Source: Streptomyces toxytricini (lineage in GTDB: Bacteria; Actinomycetota; Actinomycetes; Streptomycetales; Streptomycetaceae). Taken from it: DNA of 64,000 bases. The DNA lies in NCBI RefSeq assembly GCF_014649915.1, contig NZ_BMTY01000004.1, forward strand, positions 293,927 through 357,926. The letters run 5' to 3'. The notes under the pieces were generated by a model. It had not been told where the DNA came from and searched no databases. It was given only the letters and a program-made list of their open reading frames with translations. This document shows positions 20,806-31,500 of this stretch, piece by piece; positions within the stretch are counted from its first letter, which is position 1; each line of letters begins with the position of its first letter. The position numbers were made by a program, and so were the translations under genes.

Positions 20806-21162
20806 ATGACCGAGACCACCGGGATCACCCCCGAGGACAGCAAGATCATCACGCTGGCGCGCAGCGCCCGGGCCCGCAACGAGGTGCCCGAGGGTGCGGC
20901 GGTCCGCGACGAGACGGGCCGCACCTACGTCGCCGGAACGGTCGAACTGGACTCCCTCCGGCTGAGCGCGCTCCAGACCGCCGTCGCCATGGCCGTGGCC
21001 AGCGGCGCCCGCTCCCTGGAAGCCGCGGCCGTGGTCAGCCGGGCCGAGGAGGTCGCCGCCGCGGACCGCGCGGCCGTCCGCGACCTCGGCGGCCCCGACA
21101 CCCCGGTCCTGCTGGCGGGCCCGGACGGCACCCTCCGCTCGACCACCCCCGCCGGCGCCTGA
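20806..21162 (+). CDS. Cytidine-deaminase-like protein lacking catalytic motifs
   Basis: 118 residues starting MTETTGITPEDSKIITLARSAR. The first ~80 residues follow a cytidine-deaminase outline: an N-terminal helix, GAAVRDETGRTYVAGTVEL as the first strands, then SALQTAVAMAVASGARSLEAAAVVS as the helix and strand. Where a real enzyme has the zinc motif (C/H)-A-E this protein reads LSALQ, and there is no later PCxxC: the protein contains no Cys and no His. It therefore should not bind zinc or deaminate. It lies in the conserved CorC-Era neighbourhood, but ~265 bp after the MmcQ-like gene, so it probably has its own promoter. Database labels of 'cytidine deaminase' for such proteins should be doubted. 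Role unknown, possibly structural or regulatory. Confidence 0.8.
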   Translation: MTETTGITPEDSKIITLARSARARNEVPEGAAVRDETGRTYVAGTVELDSLRLSALQTAVAMAVASGARSLEAAAVVSRAEEVAAADRAAVRDLGGPDTPVLLAGPDGTLRSTTPAGA

Positions 21163-21186
21163 ACCGGACCGCCCGGCCGTCGCCCG

Positions 21187-22500
21187 TCAGGCGGCGGCCG
21201 GCGCGGGCCGCGCCGGGCGGCGGATGACCATCGCCATCAGCGCGGCCAGCGCGCACAGGGCCCCCGAGGCGTACCAGACCACGTCGTACGAGCCGAAGGC
21301 GTCCCGGGCCGCGCCGCCGAGGAAGGCCACCGCCGCGGCGCCGACCTGGTGCGAGGCCAGGACCCAGCCGAACACGATCGCGCTGTCGTCGCCGTAGTGC
21401 TCCCGGCACAGCGCCACCGTCGGCGGGACGGTCGCCACCCAGTCCAGCCCGTAGAAGACGATGAAGAACACCATCGGCGGGTGCACCGACGGCGCCAGCA
21501 GCATCGGCAGGAACAGCAGCGACACCCCGCGCAGGGCGTAGTACACGGCCAGCAGGCGGCGCACCTCGAAGCGGTCGGTGAACCAGCCGGACGCCACCGT
21601 GCCGACGACGTCGAAGACGCCGATCACCGCCAGCAGCCCGGCCGCGGCCGTCACGGGCATGCCGTGGTCGTGCGCCGCCGGCACGAAGTGCGTCTTGACC
21701 AGTCCGTTAGTGGAGGCGCCGCAGATCGCGAAGGTGCCGGCCAGCAGCCAGAACGGCCCGGTCCGCGCCGCCCGCAGCAGCACCGCCACCGCCCGCCGCG
21801 CCGCCCCCGGGACGGGCGCGGGCTTCGCCCCGTACGGACCCCCGTACGGGGCGAGCCCCACGTCCGCGGGGTGGTCGCGCAGCAGCAGCCACACGAACGG
21901 GACCACCGACAGGGCCGCCAGCGCGACCGTCACCGCCGCGGGCCGCCAGCCGTTGTGCTCGACCAGCCACGACAGCAGCGGCAGGAAGACGAGCTGCCCC
22001 GAGGCCCCGGCCGCCGTCAGGACGCCCGTCACCAGCCCGCGCCGGGCAGTGAACCAGCGGTTCACCACCGTCGCGGCGAACGCGAGCGCCATCGAGCCGC
22101 TGCCCAGCCCCACCAGCACGCCCCAGAACAGCACCAGCTGCCAGGCCGCGGTCATCCACACGGTCGCCAGCGAGCCGACCGAGATCACCAGCAGCGCCAG
22201 CGCCACGATCCGGCGGATGCCGAAGCGGTCCATCAGCGCGGCGGCGAACGGCGCGGTGAGCCCGTACAGGGCGAGGTTCACCGCGACGGCGAACGCGATC
22301 GTCCCCCGCGACCAGTCGAACTCCGCGTGCAGCGGCTCGATGAGCAGGCCCGGCAGGGACGCGAACGCGGCGGCGCCCACGATCGTGACGAAGGTGACGG
22401 CGGCGACCCACCAGGCGCGGTGGACGCGCCCGCGGCCCGCCGGGGGAGGCCCCGCGGGCTCGGCTGCGGCGGGGTCGGCGGTGATTGCTGTCTGTTCCAC
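21187..22500 (-). CDS. MFS transporter
   Basis: 437 residues with about twelve hydrophobic segments (e.g. ~28-48, 65-85, 97-117, 120-140, 156-176 in the first half, a ~30-residue cytoplasmic loop with APYGGPYGAKPAPVPG, then six more). The loop after TM2 reads MDRFGIRRIV, a typical MFS A-motif position, and FTDRFEVRRLLAV is the equivalent in the second half. Closest in style to monocarboxylate/oxalate-formate-type MFS carriers, but the substrate is not clear. It is divergent from a GlxA-like regulator, with 71 bp between starts, which likely controls it. Confidence 0.88.
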   Translation of the reverse strand: MEQTAITADPAAAEPAGPPPAGRGRVHRAWWVAAVTFVTIVGAAAFASLPGLLIEPLHAEFDWSRGTIAFAVAVNLALYGLTAPFAAALMDRFGIRRIVALALLVISVGSLATVWMTAAWQLVLFWGVLVGLGSGSMALAFAATVVNRWFTARRGLVTGVLTAAGASGQLVFLPLLSWLVEHNGWRPAAVTVALAALSVVPFVWLLLRDHPADVGLAPYGGPYGAKPAPVPGAARRAVAVLLRAARTGPFWLLAGTFAICGASTNGLVKTHFVPAAHDHGMPVTAAAGLLAVIGVFDVVGTVASGWFTDRFEVRRLLAVYYALRGVSLLFLPMLLAPSVHPPMVFFIVFYGLDWVATVPPTVALCREHYGDDSAIVFGWVLASHQVGAAAVAFLGGAARDAFGSYDVVWYASGALCALAALMAMVIRRPARPAPAAA

Positions 22501-22571
22501 GCCGACAGCATCAGGGCACCCCCGCCCGCCACGACAGTGGCCCGGATGCCACCCTTCGATACGATCGGGCC

Positions 22572-23576
22572 ATGGCCCTCCACCGCGTCGCCGTCCTCGC
22601 GCTCCCCGGGCTGCTCCCCTTCGAGCTGGGCATCCCGCACCGGATCTTCGGCCGCGCCCGGGACGCCGCCGGGGAGCCGCTGTACGAGATCCTGACCTGC
22701 TCCCTCGCCGCCGGCCCGGTCCGCACGGACGCCGACTTCGCCGTCCACGTCGAGCACGGCCCCGAACTGCTCGCCACCGCCGACACGGTCGTCGTCCCCG
22801 CCTCGTACGAACTCGGGCCCGTGTACGAGGAGGGCCGGCTCACCGGCGCACTCGCCGCCACGCTCGCGCACATCCGGCCCGGCACCCGGCTCGTCTCCAT
22901 CTGCACGGGCGGGTACGTCCTGGCCGCCGCCGGGTACCTCGACGGGCGCTCCGCCACCACCCACTGGGGGCACGCCGAGCACTTCCAGCGGCTCTTCCCG
23001 GCCGTCCGCGTCGACCCGGACGTCCTCTACACCGACGACGGGGACGTCCTGACCTCCGCCGGGGTCGCCTCGGGCATCGACCTGTGCCTGCACATCGTCC
23101 GCCGCGACCACGGCGCGGCCGTCGCCAACGACGTGGCCCGGCGGACCGTCGTCCCCCCGCACCGGGAAGGCGGGCAGGCCCAGTTCGTCGACCGCCCCGT
23201 CCCGAACCCGCAGGCGGCGAGCACGGCCGCGGCCCGCGCCTGGGTGCTGGACCGGCTCCACGAGCCCGTACGCCTCGCCGACCTGGCCCGCAAGGAGTCC
23301 ATGTCGGTGCGCACCTTCACGCGGCGGTTCCGCGAGGAGGCCGGAGTCAGCCCCGGGGAGTGGATCACCGGGCAGCGGGTGGAGCGGGCCCGGCAGCTCC
23401 TGGAGCGGACGGACCTGCCGATGGAGCGGGTCGCGCGCGAAGCCGGGTTCGGGACGGCGCAGTCCCTGCGCAAGCACGTACAGGCGGCCCTCGGCGTCAG
23501 CCCCACCGCGTACCGCCGCACCTTCCGGGCGGCCGATCCGGGCGGCGCGCCCCCCGCGGCGCCGACCGCGCCCTGA
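22572..23576 (+). CDS. GlxA-family AraC-type transcriptional regulator
   Basis: 334 residues. The N-terminal DJ-1/PfpI-like domain (~1-190) carries the nucleophile-elbow Cys in SICTGGYVLAAAGYLDGRSATTHW. The C-terminal AraC DNA-binding domain (~230-320) has both helix-turn-helices (VRLADLARKESMSVRTFTRRFREEAGVSPGEWITGQRVERARQLLE...MERVAREAGFGTAQSLRKHVQAALGVSPTAYRRTF). GlxA-type regulators respond to small metabolites. ATG 22572 (MALHRV) gives the usual start. It is divergent from the MFS gene, which suggests a local regulator-transporter pair. Confidence 0.9.
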   Translation: MALHRVAVLALPGLLPFELGIPHRIFGRARDAAGEPLYEILTCSLAAGPVRTDADFAVHVEHGPELLATADTVVVPASYELGPVYEEGRLTGALAATLAHIRPGTRLVSICTGGYVLAAAGYLDGRSATTHWGHAEHFQRLFPAVRVDPDVLYTDDGDVLTSAGVASGIDLCLHIVRRDHGAAVANDVARRTVVPPHREGGQAQFVDRPVPNPQAASTAAARAWVLDRLHEPVRLADLARKESMSVRTFTRRFREEAGVSPGEWITGQRVERARQLLERTDLPMERVAREAGFGTAQSLRKHVQAALGVSPTAYRRTFRAADPGGAPPAAPTAP

Positions 23577-23644
23577 GCGGCCCGGCGGCCCCCGCGGCGG
23601 CGGCCTGGTCGGCGCGGGGAGCGGCATCGGGGAGAATGGCCCGT

Positions 23645-24586
23645 ATGAGCGATCGTTCCCCCGAGTCCACCGCCCCGCACCGTGCGGGTTTCGCCTGCTT
23701 CGTCGGCCGCCCCAACGCGGGGAAGTCGACCCTGACCAACGCACTCGTGGGCACCAAGGTCGCGATCACCTCCAACCGGCCGCAGACCACCCGCCACACC
23801 GTCCGCGGCATCGTGCACCGCCCCGACGCGCAGCTCGTCCTCGTCGACACCCCCGGCCTGCACAAGCCGCGCACCCTCCTCGGCGAGCGGCTGAACGACG
23901 TCGTGCGCACGACGTGGGCCGAGGTCGACGTGATCGGCTTCTGCCTGCCCGCCGACCAGAAGCTCGGCCCCGGCGACAAGTTCATCGCCAAGGAGCTCGC
24001 GGGGATCCGGAAGACCCCCAAGATCGCCATCGTGACCAAGACGGACCTGGTCGACTCCAAGGCGCTGGCCGAGCAGCTCATCGCGATCCAGCGGCTGGGC
24101 GAGGAGCTCGGCATCGAGTGGGCCGAGATCGTCCCCGTCTCCGCCGTCGGCGACAACCAGGTCGGGCTGCTGGCCGACCTGATCGCACCGATGCTGCCCG
24201 AGAGCCCGCCGCTCTACCCCGAGGGCGACCTCACCGACGAGCCCGAGGCCGTGATGGTCGCCGAGCTCATCCGCGAGGCCGCCCTGGAGGGCGTCCGCGA
24301 CGAGCTGCCGCACTCCATCGCCGTCGTGGTCGAGGAGATGATCCCCCGGGAGAACCGCCCGGCGGACCGGCCGCTGCTCGACATCCACGCCAACGTCTAC
24401 ATCGAGCGGCCGAGCCAGAAGGGCATCATCATCGGTCCCAAGGGCTCCCGCCTGAAGGAGGTCGGGATGAAGTCGCGCAAGCACATCGAGGCGCTGCTCG
24501 GCACCCCCGTCTTCCTCGACCTCCACGTGAAGGTCGCCAAGGACTGGCAGCGCGACCCCAAGCAGCTGCGCAAGCTCGGCTTCTGA
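23645..24586 (+). CDS. era: GTPase Era
   Basis: 313 residues. Era is an essential GTPase that binds the 3' end of 16S rRNA and couples its maturation to 30S assembly. G1 is G21-RPNAGK27-ST, G2 (QTTRHTVRG), G3 DTPGLHKPR, G4 TKTD and G5 SAV. The C-terminal KH domain reads IERPSQKGIIIGPKGSRLKEVGMKSRKHIEALLGTPVFLDLHVKVAKDWQRD. Length is normal. The start follows a short G/C-rich gap after the GlxA gene, with no clear RBS except a weak one. With ybeY, phoH and rsmE nearby this is an rRNA maturation neighbourhood. Confidence 0.96.
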   Translation: MSDRSPESTAPHRAGFACFVGRPNAGKSTLTNALVGTKVAITSNRPQTTRHTVRGIVHRPDAQLVLVDTPGLHKPRTLLGERLNDVVRTTWAEVDVIGFCLPADQKLGPGDKFIAKELAGIRKTPKIAIVTKTDLVDSKALAEQLIAIQRLGEELGIEWAEIVPVSAVGDNQVGLLADLIAPMLPESPPLYPEGDLTDEPEAVMVAELIREAALEGVRDELPHSIAVVVEEMIPRENRPADRPLLDIHANVYIERPSQKGIIIGPKGSRLKEVGMKSRKHIEALLGTPVFLDLHVKVAKDWQRDPKQLRKLGF

Positions 24587-24605
24587 CAGCGGCCCCGCGG
24601 CGGGC

Positions 24606-25289
24606 CTAGCGCAGGCGGCGGACCTTCAGCGTGTTGTCGGTGCGGGTCCCCGGCCGGCCGTCGGGCGCGGCCTGGTCCTTCTCGTACTCCTCGGCGACCA
24701 GGACCTCCCAGTCGCCCTCGGGCAGTTCCAGCCGGCCGAGGACCTCGTCCGGCCGGGGGAAGTCCACGGGCGGACGGTCCTCCTCCGCCTGCCAGGACGC
24801 CCAGCCGCCGTGGCCGACGACCAGCAGCACCCCGCCCGGCGCCACGGCCCGCGCGGCGGTGCGCAGGATGCGGGCGCGCGGGAAGTCCCCGTAGGCGTGC
24901 AGGAAGCAGGCCGAGACGAGGTCGAACTCCCCGGCCGGGAAGGACTCGCCGAGGTCGTGGCGGCGGAAGTCGACGCGGTCCGCGACGCCCGCCTCGGCCG
25001 CGTGCCCGGCCGCCCGCTCCAGCGCGACGCCGGAGATGTCGGTGGCGGTCACCCGCCAGCCGCGGCGGGCCAGCCACACGGCGTCCGCCCCCTCGCCGCA
25101 GCCCAGGTCCAGCGCCCGGCCGGGCGGAAGCTCCCCGGCCTCGCGGACCAGCGCCTCGTTCGGGTTGCCGCTCCAGATGCGGTCGCTCTCGCTGTAGCGG
25201 GCGTCCCAGAACTCCTCCCCGGAGAGCGAGCCGGCCGCCGCCTCCGCCGCGGCGTGCCGGTGCTGGTCGTGGTGGGTGTGCTCGGACAC
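24606..25289 (-). CDS. SAM-dependent class I methyltransferase
   Basis: 227 residues from GTG 25289 (VSEHTHHDQHRH), preceded on the minus strand by GAGGAGGA, a good ribosome site. Residues ~35-55 read EEFWDARYSESDRIWSGNPN, the SAM motif I DLGCGEGADAVWLARRGWRVTATDIS follows, then FDLVSACFLHAYGDFPR and VAPGGVLLVVGHGGWASW. This is a typical small methyltransferase (Methyltransf_25/TehB-like). The N-terminus is His-rich. The substrate is unknown. It converges with era. Confidence 0.86.
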   Translation of the reverse strand: MSEHTHHDQHRHAAAEAAAGSLSGEEFWDARYSESDRIWSGNPNEALVREAGELPPGRALDLGCGEGADAVWLARRGWRVTATDISGVALERAAGHAAEAGVADRVDFRRHDLGESFPAGEFDLVSACFLHAYGDFPRARILRTAARAVAPGGVLLVVGHGGWASWQAEEDRPPVDFPRPDEVLGRLELPEGDWEVLVAEEYEKDQAAPDGRPGTRTDNTLKVRRLR

Positions 25290-25418
25290 GGGGTCCTCCT
25301 CGGGGTACGGGCTGTGGTGGGCCCGATGCTGCGCCCCCCGGCGGGCCGGGGCCAAGCACCTTTGCCGTTTCGGCAAGCCGCGGGGGCCGTCCCGCGCCGG
25401 GGCGGCCCCCGCGTGCCG

Positions 25419-26240
25419 TCAGACCTCGTCCGCGGGCTCCGCGATCAGGGCCGTCCCCACCGTCCGGAAGCCGGCCCGGGCGTAGACGCGGGCCACCGCC
25501 TCGTCGCCGGCCGACAGGAACACCGTACGGGCGCCCCGCGCGAGGGCGTCCGCGACGAGCGCGGCGGTGACGCCGAGCGCGAGCCCGCGGCGCCGGGCCG
25601 CCGGCAGGGTCGCGACGCCGACCACCTCGGCGGTGTCGCCGACCGGGATGTACTGGCCCGAGGCGAGGACCGCGCCGTCGTCCACCGCCACGGCCAGGGC
25701 GGTGCGCCCCGAGGCCAGGTCCGCGGAGACCGTCCTCCGCCGGTCCGCGGCCAGGGGCTGCTCCATCGCGGCGGCGAGTTCCGCCCGGCCGGCCGTGCCG
25801 ACCGCGGTGCCCGGGTCGGCGAAGGCCAGCAGGGGCACGGTCACGGCCGCGGGCAGCAGCGCGTCGTCCGGGCCGATCAGGCGGACGCCGGGGTGCTGCG
25901 GCCCGGCCGGAGCGGACCGCTCCAGCACCATCAGGGGATGCTCGTGGACCCGCAGCCCGGCCTCCTCCGCGACGGCGCGCAGCCAGGGACTGGTTTCGGC
26001 CACCCATTCGAACGCCTGCGGCACGCCGAGCTCGCGCTGGCGCTCCATGACGCGCGAGACGTCGGCCGCGCTCGCGCCGGTGCTGCCGAGCGCGGGCCGG
26101 GCGTAGTAGGGCCAGCCGGGGCCCTCGCGCACGAAGAGGGTCAGCGGGCCGAAGTCCTCGGCCCGCGCACCCCCGGCGCGCGGCGCGGTGTCGTAGTACG
26201 CCTCGATACGGGACAGCGGTGTAGGCGGTGTCGATGTCAT
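25419..26240 (-). CDS. GNAT-family N-acetyltransferase
   Basis: 273 residues from ATG 26240 (MTSTPPTPLSRIEAYYDTAPR). The C-terminal part is a GNAT fold with the acetyl-CoA signature VVGVATLPAARRRGLALGVTAALVADALARGA (motif A, R/Q-x-x-G-x-G/A-like) followed by VFLSAGDEAVARVYARAGFRTVGTA. The N-terminal half has another, weaker domain (LFVREGPGWPYYARPALGS, a LigA-like or tandem GNAT region). The target molecule is unknown. Same strand as the emfourin and methyltransferase genes but 28 bp and 129 bp away from them respectively. Confidence 0.82.
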   Translation of the reverse strand: MTSTPPTPLSRIEAYYDTAPRAGGARAEDFGPLTLFVREGPGWPYYARPALGSTGASAADVSRVMERQRELGVPQAFEWVAETSPWLRAVAEEAGLRVHEHPLMVLERSAPAGPQHPGVRLIGPDDALLPAAVTVPLLAFADPGTAVGTAGRAELAAAMEQPLAADRRRTVSADLASGRTALAVAVDDGAVLASGQYIPVGDTAEVVGVATLPAARRRGLALGVTAALVADALARGARTVFLSAGDEAVARVYARAGFRTVGTALIAEPADEV

Positions 26241-26268
26241 CGGGCCATCCAAACAAGGGAGGCCCCGC

Positions 26269-26535
26269 TCAGGCACCTTCTTTGAGGAGGCGGGTGATCA
26301 GGGCCCGCTGGGCGTCCGTCAGGTGCGGGTCGTGGCAGTGCACCGTCCGCCCGTCGACCGTGATCCGGTACGAGAAGCCGTCCCGGACCCCGGCCGCCGG
26401 GCCGCCCGGGGCCGGCCGGAGCGCCAGCTGGGCCAGGGCCCGCCACTCGTCCTCGTCCGGCCGGCCCGCCGTGTCGACCTCGGCCCGCCGCTCGATGCCG
26501 GCGAAGCCGCCCGTCCGCACCACCTCGATCCGCAT
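26269..26535 (-). CDS. Emfourin-type protealysin inhibitor
   Basis: 88 residues, MRIEVVRTGGFAGIERRAEVDTAG...ALAQLALRPAPGG...DGFSYRITVDGRTVHCHDPHLTDAQRALITRLL. The FAG(I)xR motif near the N-terminus and the overall length match emfourin, a slow-binding inhibitor of M4 protealysin-like proteases. It starts 30 bp after the end of the M4 protease gene on the same strand, so the protease and its inhibitor are an operon. Known role: protects the cell's own cytoplasm from protease activity. No signal peptide seen. Confidence 0.85.
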   Translation of the reverse strand: MRIEVVRTGGFAGIERRAEVDTAGRPDEDEWRALAQLALRPAPGGPAAGVRDGFSYRITVDGRTVHCHDPHLTDAQRALITRLLKEGA

Positions 26536-26565
26536 GACCGTCCTCCTGCCCGGGGGCCGGCCGCG

Positions 26566-27639
26566 CTACGCGACGCCCACCGTCGACCAGGCCTTCTGCA
26601 GCGCCCGGTGCTCCTCGCCGCCCTCGCCGTACCGGGTGGCGGCGGCCGCGGTCGAGAGCCGGGCGAACTGGGCGAAGGTCGCCTTGGCGGTGAGCTCGCC
26701 GCCGGTGAGGGTGTCGTACCAGATCTGCCCGGCGCGCTCCCAGGCCTTGCCGCCGAGCTCGGTCGCGGCCACGTAGAAGGCGCGGTTCGGGATGCCGGAG
26801 TTGATGTGGACGCCGCCGTTGTCGCGGAGGGTGTCGACGTAGTCGTCCATGCTGGCCGGCTGCGGGTCCTTGCCGAGCTCGTCGTCGTCGTACGCGGTGC
26901 CGGGCGCCTTCATCGAGCGCAGGGCCACGCCGCTCACGTTCGGGCCGAGCAGGCCGGCGCCGATCAGCCAGTCGGCCTCGTCGGCGGTCTGGCCCAGCGT
27001 GTACTGCTTGATCAGCGAGCCGAAGACGTCGGACATGGACTCGTTCAGGGCGCCGGACTGGCCGCGGTAGACGAGGTTGGCCGTGTACTGGGTGACGCCG
27101 TGGGCGAGCTCGTGGCCGATGACGTCCACGGCCACAGTGAAGTCGAGGAAGAGGTCGCCGTCGCCGTCGCCGAAGACCATCTGGCTGCCGTCCCAGAAGG
27201 CGTTGTTGTAGTCCCGGCCGTAGTGGACGGTCGCGTCCAGCGCGAGCCCGGCGTCGTCGATGGAGCGCCGCCCGAAGGCCTTCAGGAAGAGCTCGTGCGT
27301 GGCGCCGAGGCCGGCGTACGCGCGGTTGACGGTCGCGTCCTGGGAGGCCTCCTCGCCCTCGCCGCGTACCTTCCGCCCCGGCAGCCGGGTGCGGTGCTCG
27401 GCGTCGTACACGGTCCGCTGCGGCTCGTCCGGGACGGGCGCGCCCAGGGACGGCACGGTGAAGGGGCGCGCGGTGGTGACGCTGCGCCGGGTGCGCAGGG
27501 AGGCGTCGTGCTCCAGGGTGCGCAGGGCGGAGTCGGCGCGGCCGGCGTTCCGGGAGCCGGCGATCCGGTCGAGCATGTGGGGAGGCACGACCGTGCAGAA
27601 CGGGGCAGGGGCGGCGGTGTGGGTGTGGGAGGCATCCAT
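26566..27639 (-). CDS. Protealysin-like M4 family metalloprotease
   Basis: 357 residues. The short propeptide with FCTVVPPHMLDRIA is the protealysin-type (PPxxL) precursor signature, and no signal peptide is apparent, as in other protealysins. Catalytic elements are intact: zinc HELAH in DVIGHELAHGVTQY, the third zinc Glu in GALNESMSDVFGS, and the C-terminal His in GGVHINSGIPNRAFY. The end (ALQKAWSTVGV) is typical. The start is uncertain: ATG 27639 is chosen because the reading MDASHTHTAAPAPFC leads into the propeptide; an ATG at 27687 and a GTG at 27663 also fit. The downstream emfourin gene supports the assignment. Confidence 0.9.
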   Translation of the reverse strand: MDASHTHTAAPAPFCTVVPPHMLDRIAGSRNAGRADSALRTLEHDASLRTRRSVTTARPFTVPSLGAPVPDEPQRTVYDAEHRTRLPGRKVRGEGEEASQDATVNRAYAGLGATHELFLKAFGRRSIDDAGLALDATVHYGRDYNNAFWDGSQMVFGDGDGDLFLDFTVAVDVIGHELAHGVTQYTANLVYRGQSGALNESMSDVFGSLIKQYTLGQTADEADWLIGAGLLGPNVSGVALRSMKAPGTAYDDDELGKDPQPASMDDYVDTLRDNGGVHINSGIPNRAFYVAATELGGKAWERAGQIWYDTLTGGELTAKATFAQFARLSTAAAATRYGEGGEEHRALQKAWSTVGVA

Positions 27640-27687
27640 CCAGGCAATGTGGCAGTGGGTCACCTTCCTGTCACTAGCTGCAACCAT

Positions 27688-29765
<2,078 letters not shown>

Positions 29766-29796
29766 CCCGCCGGGCCGTCCGGCCCGCCGCCGCGCC

Positions 29797-29838
29797 GCGC
29801 CACGCCGCCCCTCCCGCCCGGGAGGGGCGGCGTGGCGC
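29797..29838 (+). terminator. Strong hairpin terminator after leuA
   Basis: GCGCCACGCCGCCCCTCCC (29797-29815) pairs with GGGAGGGGCGGCGTGGCGC (29820-29838), a 19-bp perfect stem with a 4-base loop, 32 bp after the leuA stop. Confidence 0.85.
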
Positions 29839-30280
29839 GCTGCTGCCGGCTCCGTACGGATGGTCCCGGGTGCCGCCGCGTTGACCGGGAACGCCCTACA
29901 CCGCCCCCGAGCCGTCGCCGCGGCCCCCTTACCGGCCGGTTCCCGCGCGCTCGGGGCGGGCGTGAGCCGCCGATGTCGGCCGCGGCCGGCCGGGCGCCCC
30001 CGCGGGCCGGCAGCCCCGCCGCGGCGGGGCCGCTCCGGTGTGCGCAGGCCGTGACCAGACGGGATCCGCCGCGCACGCCGGTGAGCGCGGGCAGGCCCCG
30101 CAGGCGGGCAGGGGAGGCGCAGCAGCGCGGACCGGCCAACTCCGCCCCGCGGCGGATGTTGTCTTGTCACACGACTGACGCATCCTCACCGATGTGGCTA
30201 ACATCACGCCAACCCCGGTGTGCCGCCTGGGGGTCCCGCCCGTGCCCGCAGGGCCACGGGGGAGTTGACGGAGGTGCGAC
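29839..30280. other. Intergenic stretch between leuA and the TerB gene
   Basis: About 440 bp with no coding frame I trust; several overlapping open frames are high-G+C shadows. A loose promoter match near the end is CTGACG (30176-30181) and TAACAT (30200-30205), spaced 18 bp, about 75 bp before the TerB-like start. I see no RNA gene or repeat here. Confidence 0.4.
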
Positions 30281-30976
30281 GTGCTGCCAGTTCGGGGTGG
30301 GGACGGCCGGAAGCTGACGGTCTGGGGCATCCGCACCACGTGGAACACGGTGGGCGACGGGGAGTTCTTCTGCACCGGCTGCGGCGGCGACCGCAACTAC
30401 CGCCGGCGCACCGGACGCCGCAGGTTCACGGTCCTCGGCGTCCCGCTGCTGCCGCGCGGCGAGGCCGGGCCCGTCGTCGAATGCCAGGGCTGTCGCGAGC
30501 GCTTCGGCACCGACGTCCTCGACCGCCTCACCACCACCCGCTTCTCCGCGCTGCTGCGCGACGCCGTGCACACCGTCGCCCTGGCCGTGCTCGCGGCCGG
30601 CGGCACCGAGGCGCGGGGCGTCCTGGAGGCCGCCGTGTCGGCCGTCCGCGCCGCCGGCTTCCAGGACTGCACCGGGGAGCAGCTGGAGTCCCTCGTGCAG
30701 GCGCTCGCCAGCGACCAGGGCCGCCTGGGACTGTACGACGCCCCCGACTGCTGCGGGGCCGCGCTGGCCATCGAGCTCCACGAGGCGCTGGAACCGCTCG
30801 CCCCGCACCTGGCCGGCCCCGGGCGGGAGTCGATCCTGCTGCAGGGCGCGCGGATCGCGCTCGCCGACGGCCCCTACACCCCGGCCGAGCGCGAGGTGCT
30901 CGCCACCGTCGGCTCCGCACTGCGGATCGGCTCGGACGACGTGGCGCGCCTGCTGTCCGCCGTGCGCTCCTCCTGA
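30281..30976 (+). CDS. TerB-like domain protein with N-terminal zinc ribbon
   Basis: 231 residues from GTG 30281. The N-terminal part has CTGCGGDRNYRRRTGRRRFTVLGVPLLP...VVECQGC, a four-Cys zinc-ribbon-like knuckle with a basic stretch. The remainder (~95-228) is all-helical and reads like a TerB/tellurite-resistance-associated helical domain, with LADGPYTPAEREVLATVGSALRIGSDDVARLL matching the acidic D-G-x-x-x-x-x-E metal-binding region of TerB. TerB-like domains are linked to stress responses; the function here is not established. It stands alone, with large gaps on either side. Confidence 0.75.
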   Translation: MLPVRGGDGRKLTVWGIRTTWNTVGDGEFFCTGCGGDRNYRRRTGRRRFTVLGVPLLPRGEAGPVVECQGCRERFGTDVLDRLTTTRFSALLRDAVHTVALAVLAAGGTEARGVLEAAVSAVRAAGFQDCTGEQLESLVQALASDQGRLGLYDAPDCCGAALAIELHEALEPLAPHLAGPGRESILLQGARIALADGPYTPAEREVLATVGSALRIGSDDVARLLSAVRSS

Positions 30977-31500
30977 CCGGCGGCGCCGGCGGCCGAATCC
31001 GGCCGAAACGGCCCCGGTCGAGGTAACGATCCGGCCTCACGGGGCCGGAATCCGGCCGTAGCGAGCCGGGAACCGCGCCGCCCGCCGCCGGACCGTCCCA
31101 GCAGGCGGACGGCCGCGCCGCCGCGCGCCCGTGAGCCGCTCGGGCGGCCGCGGAGGGCATCGCCGCACGTCGCGGCAGGGGACCCCGTACGCACGGGGAC
31201 GACGGGAGGGCGGGAGCGGTGCCGGGCTACCCCGCCGCACCGCCATGCGCCACTGGAGGAACCCACAGATCGGGCCGCCCCATGGGTCAACAATTTGTGG
31301 AAGTCGACGATATCTGTGACCCCTTCCACAGGCGTTCAATTCCGGACACACGACGAACGCCGCCGGAGCGCGACCCGGCGGGGCTTCGGCCACGTGAACG
31401 AACGCACCTGACAACCCCGGCGGACCAACGGGACAGCGGCCCACTCCGCCCGGGGACAACCAGACCCTCCCCGTTCACCACCTTCTGAAGGGCAAGCCCG
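30977..31500. other. Intergenic region upstream of the NCS2 permease
   Basis: About 520 bp. The first part is G/C-rich with partial hairpins (e.g. repeats of CCGGCC around 31,028-31,065) that may terminate the TerB gene. The second part, ~31,270-31,340, is a relatively A+T-rich island with an inverted repeat. The short frames across it are not supported as genes. Confidence 0.4.
31296..31330. promoter_or_regulatory. Inverted repeat upstream of NCS2 permease
   Basis: TGTGGAAG (31296-31303) and CTTCCACA (31323-31330) are perfect 8-bp complementary arms separated by 19 bp, in an A+T-rich island ~170 bp before the permease start. It may be an operator or a leader stem. I see no purine riboswitch or pyrimidine-attenuator core in it. 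Confidence 0.35.

Noticed and set aside
31219..31488. A short frame (MGQQFVEVDDICDP...) before the NCS2 permease
   Set aside because: No family, no convincing RBS, and it crosses the inverted repeat; more likely non-coding.
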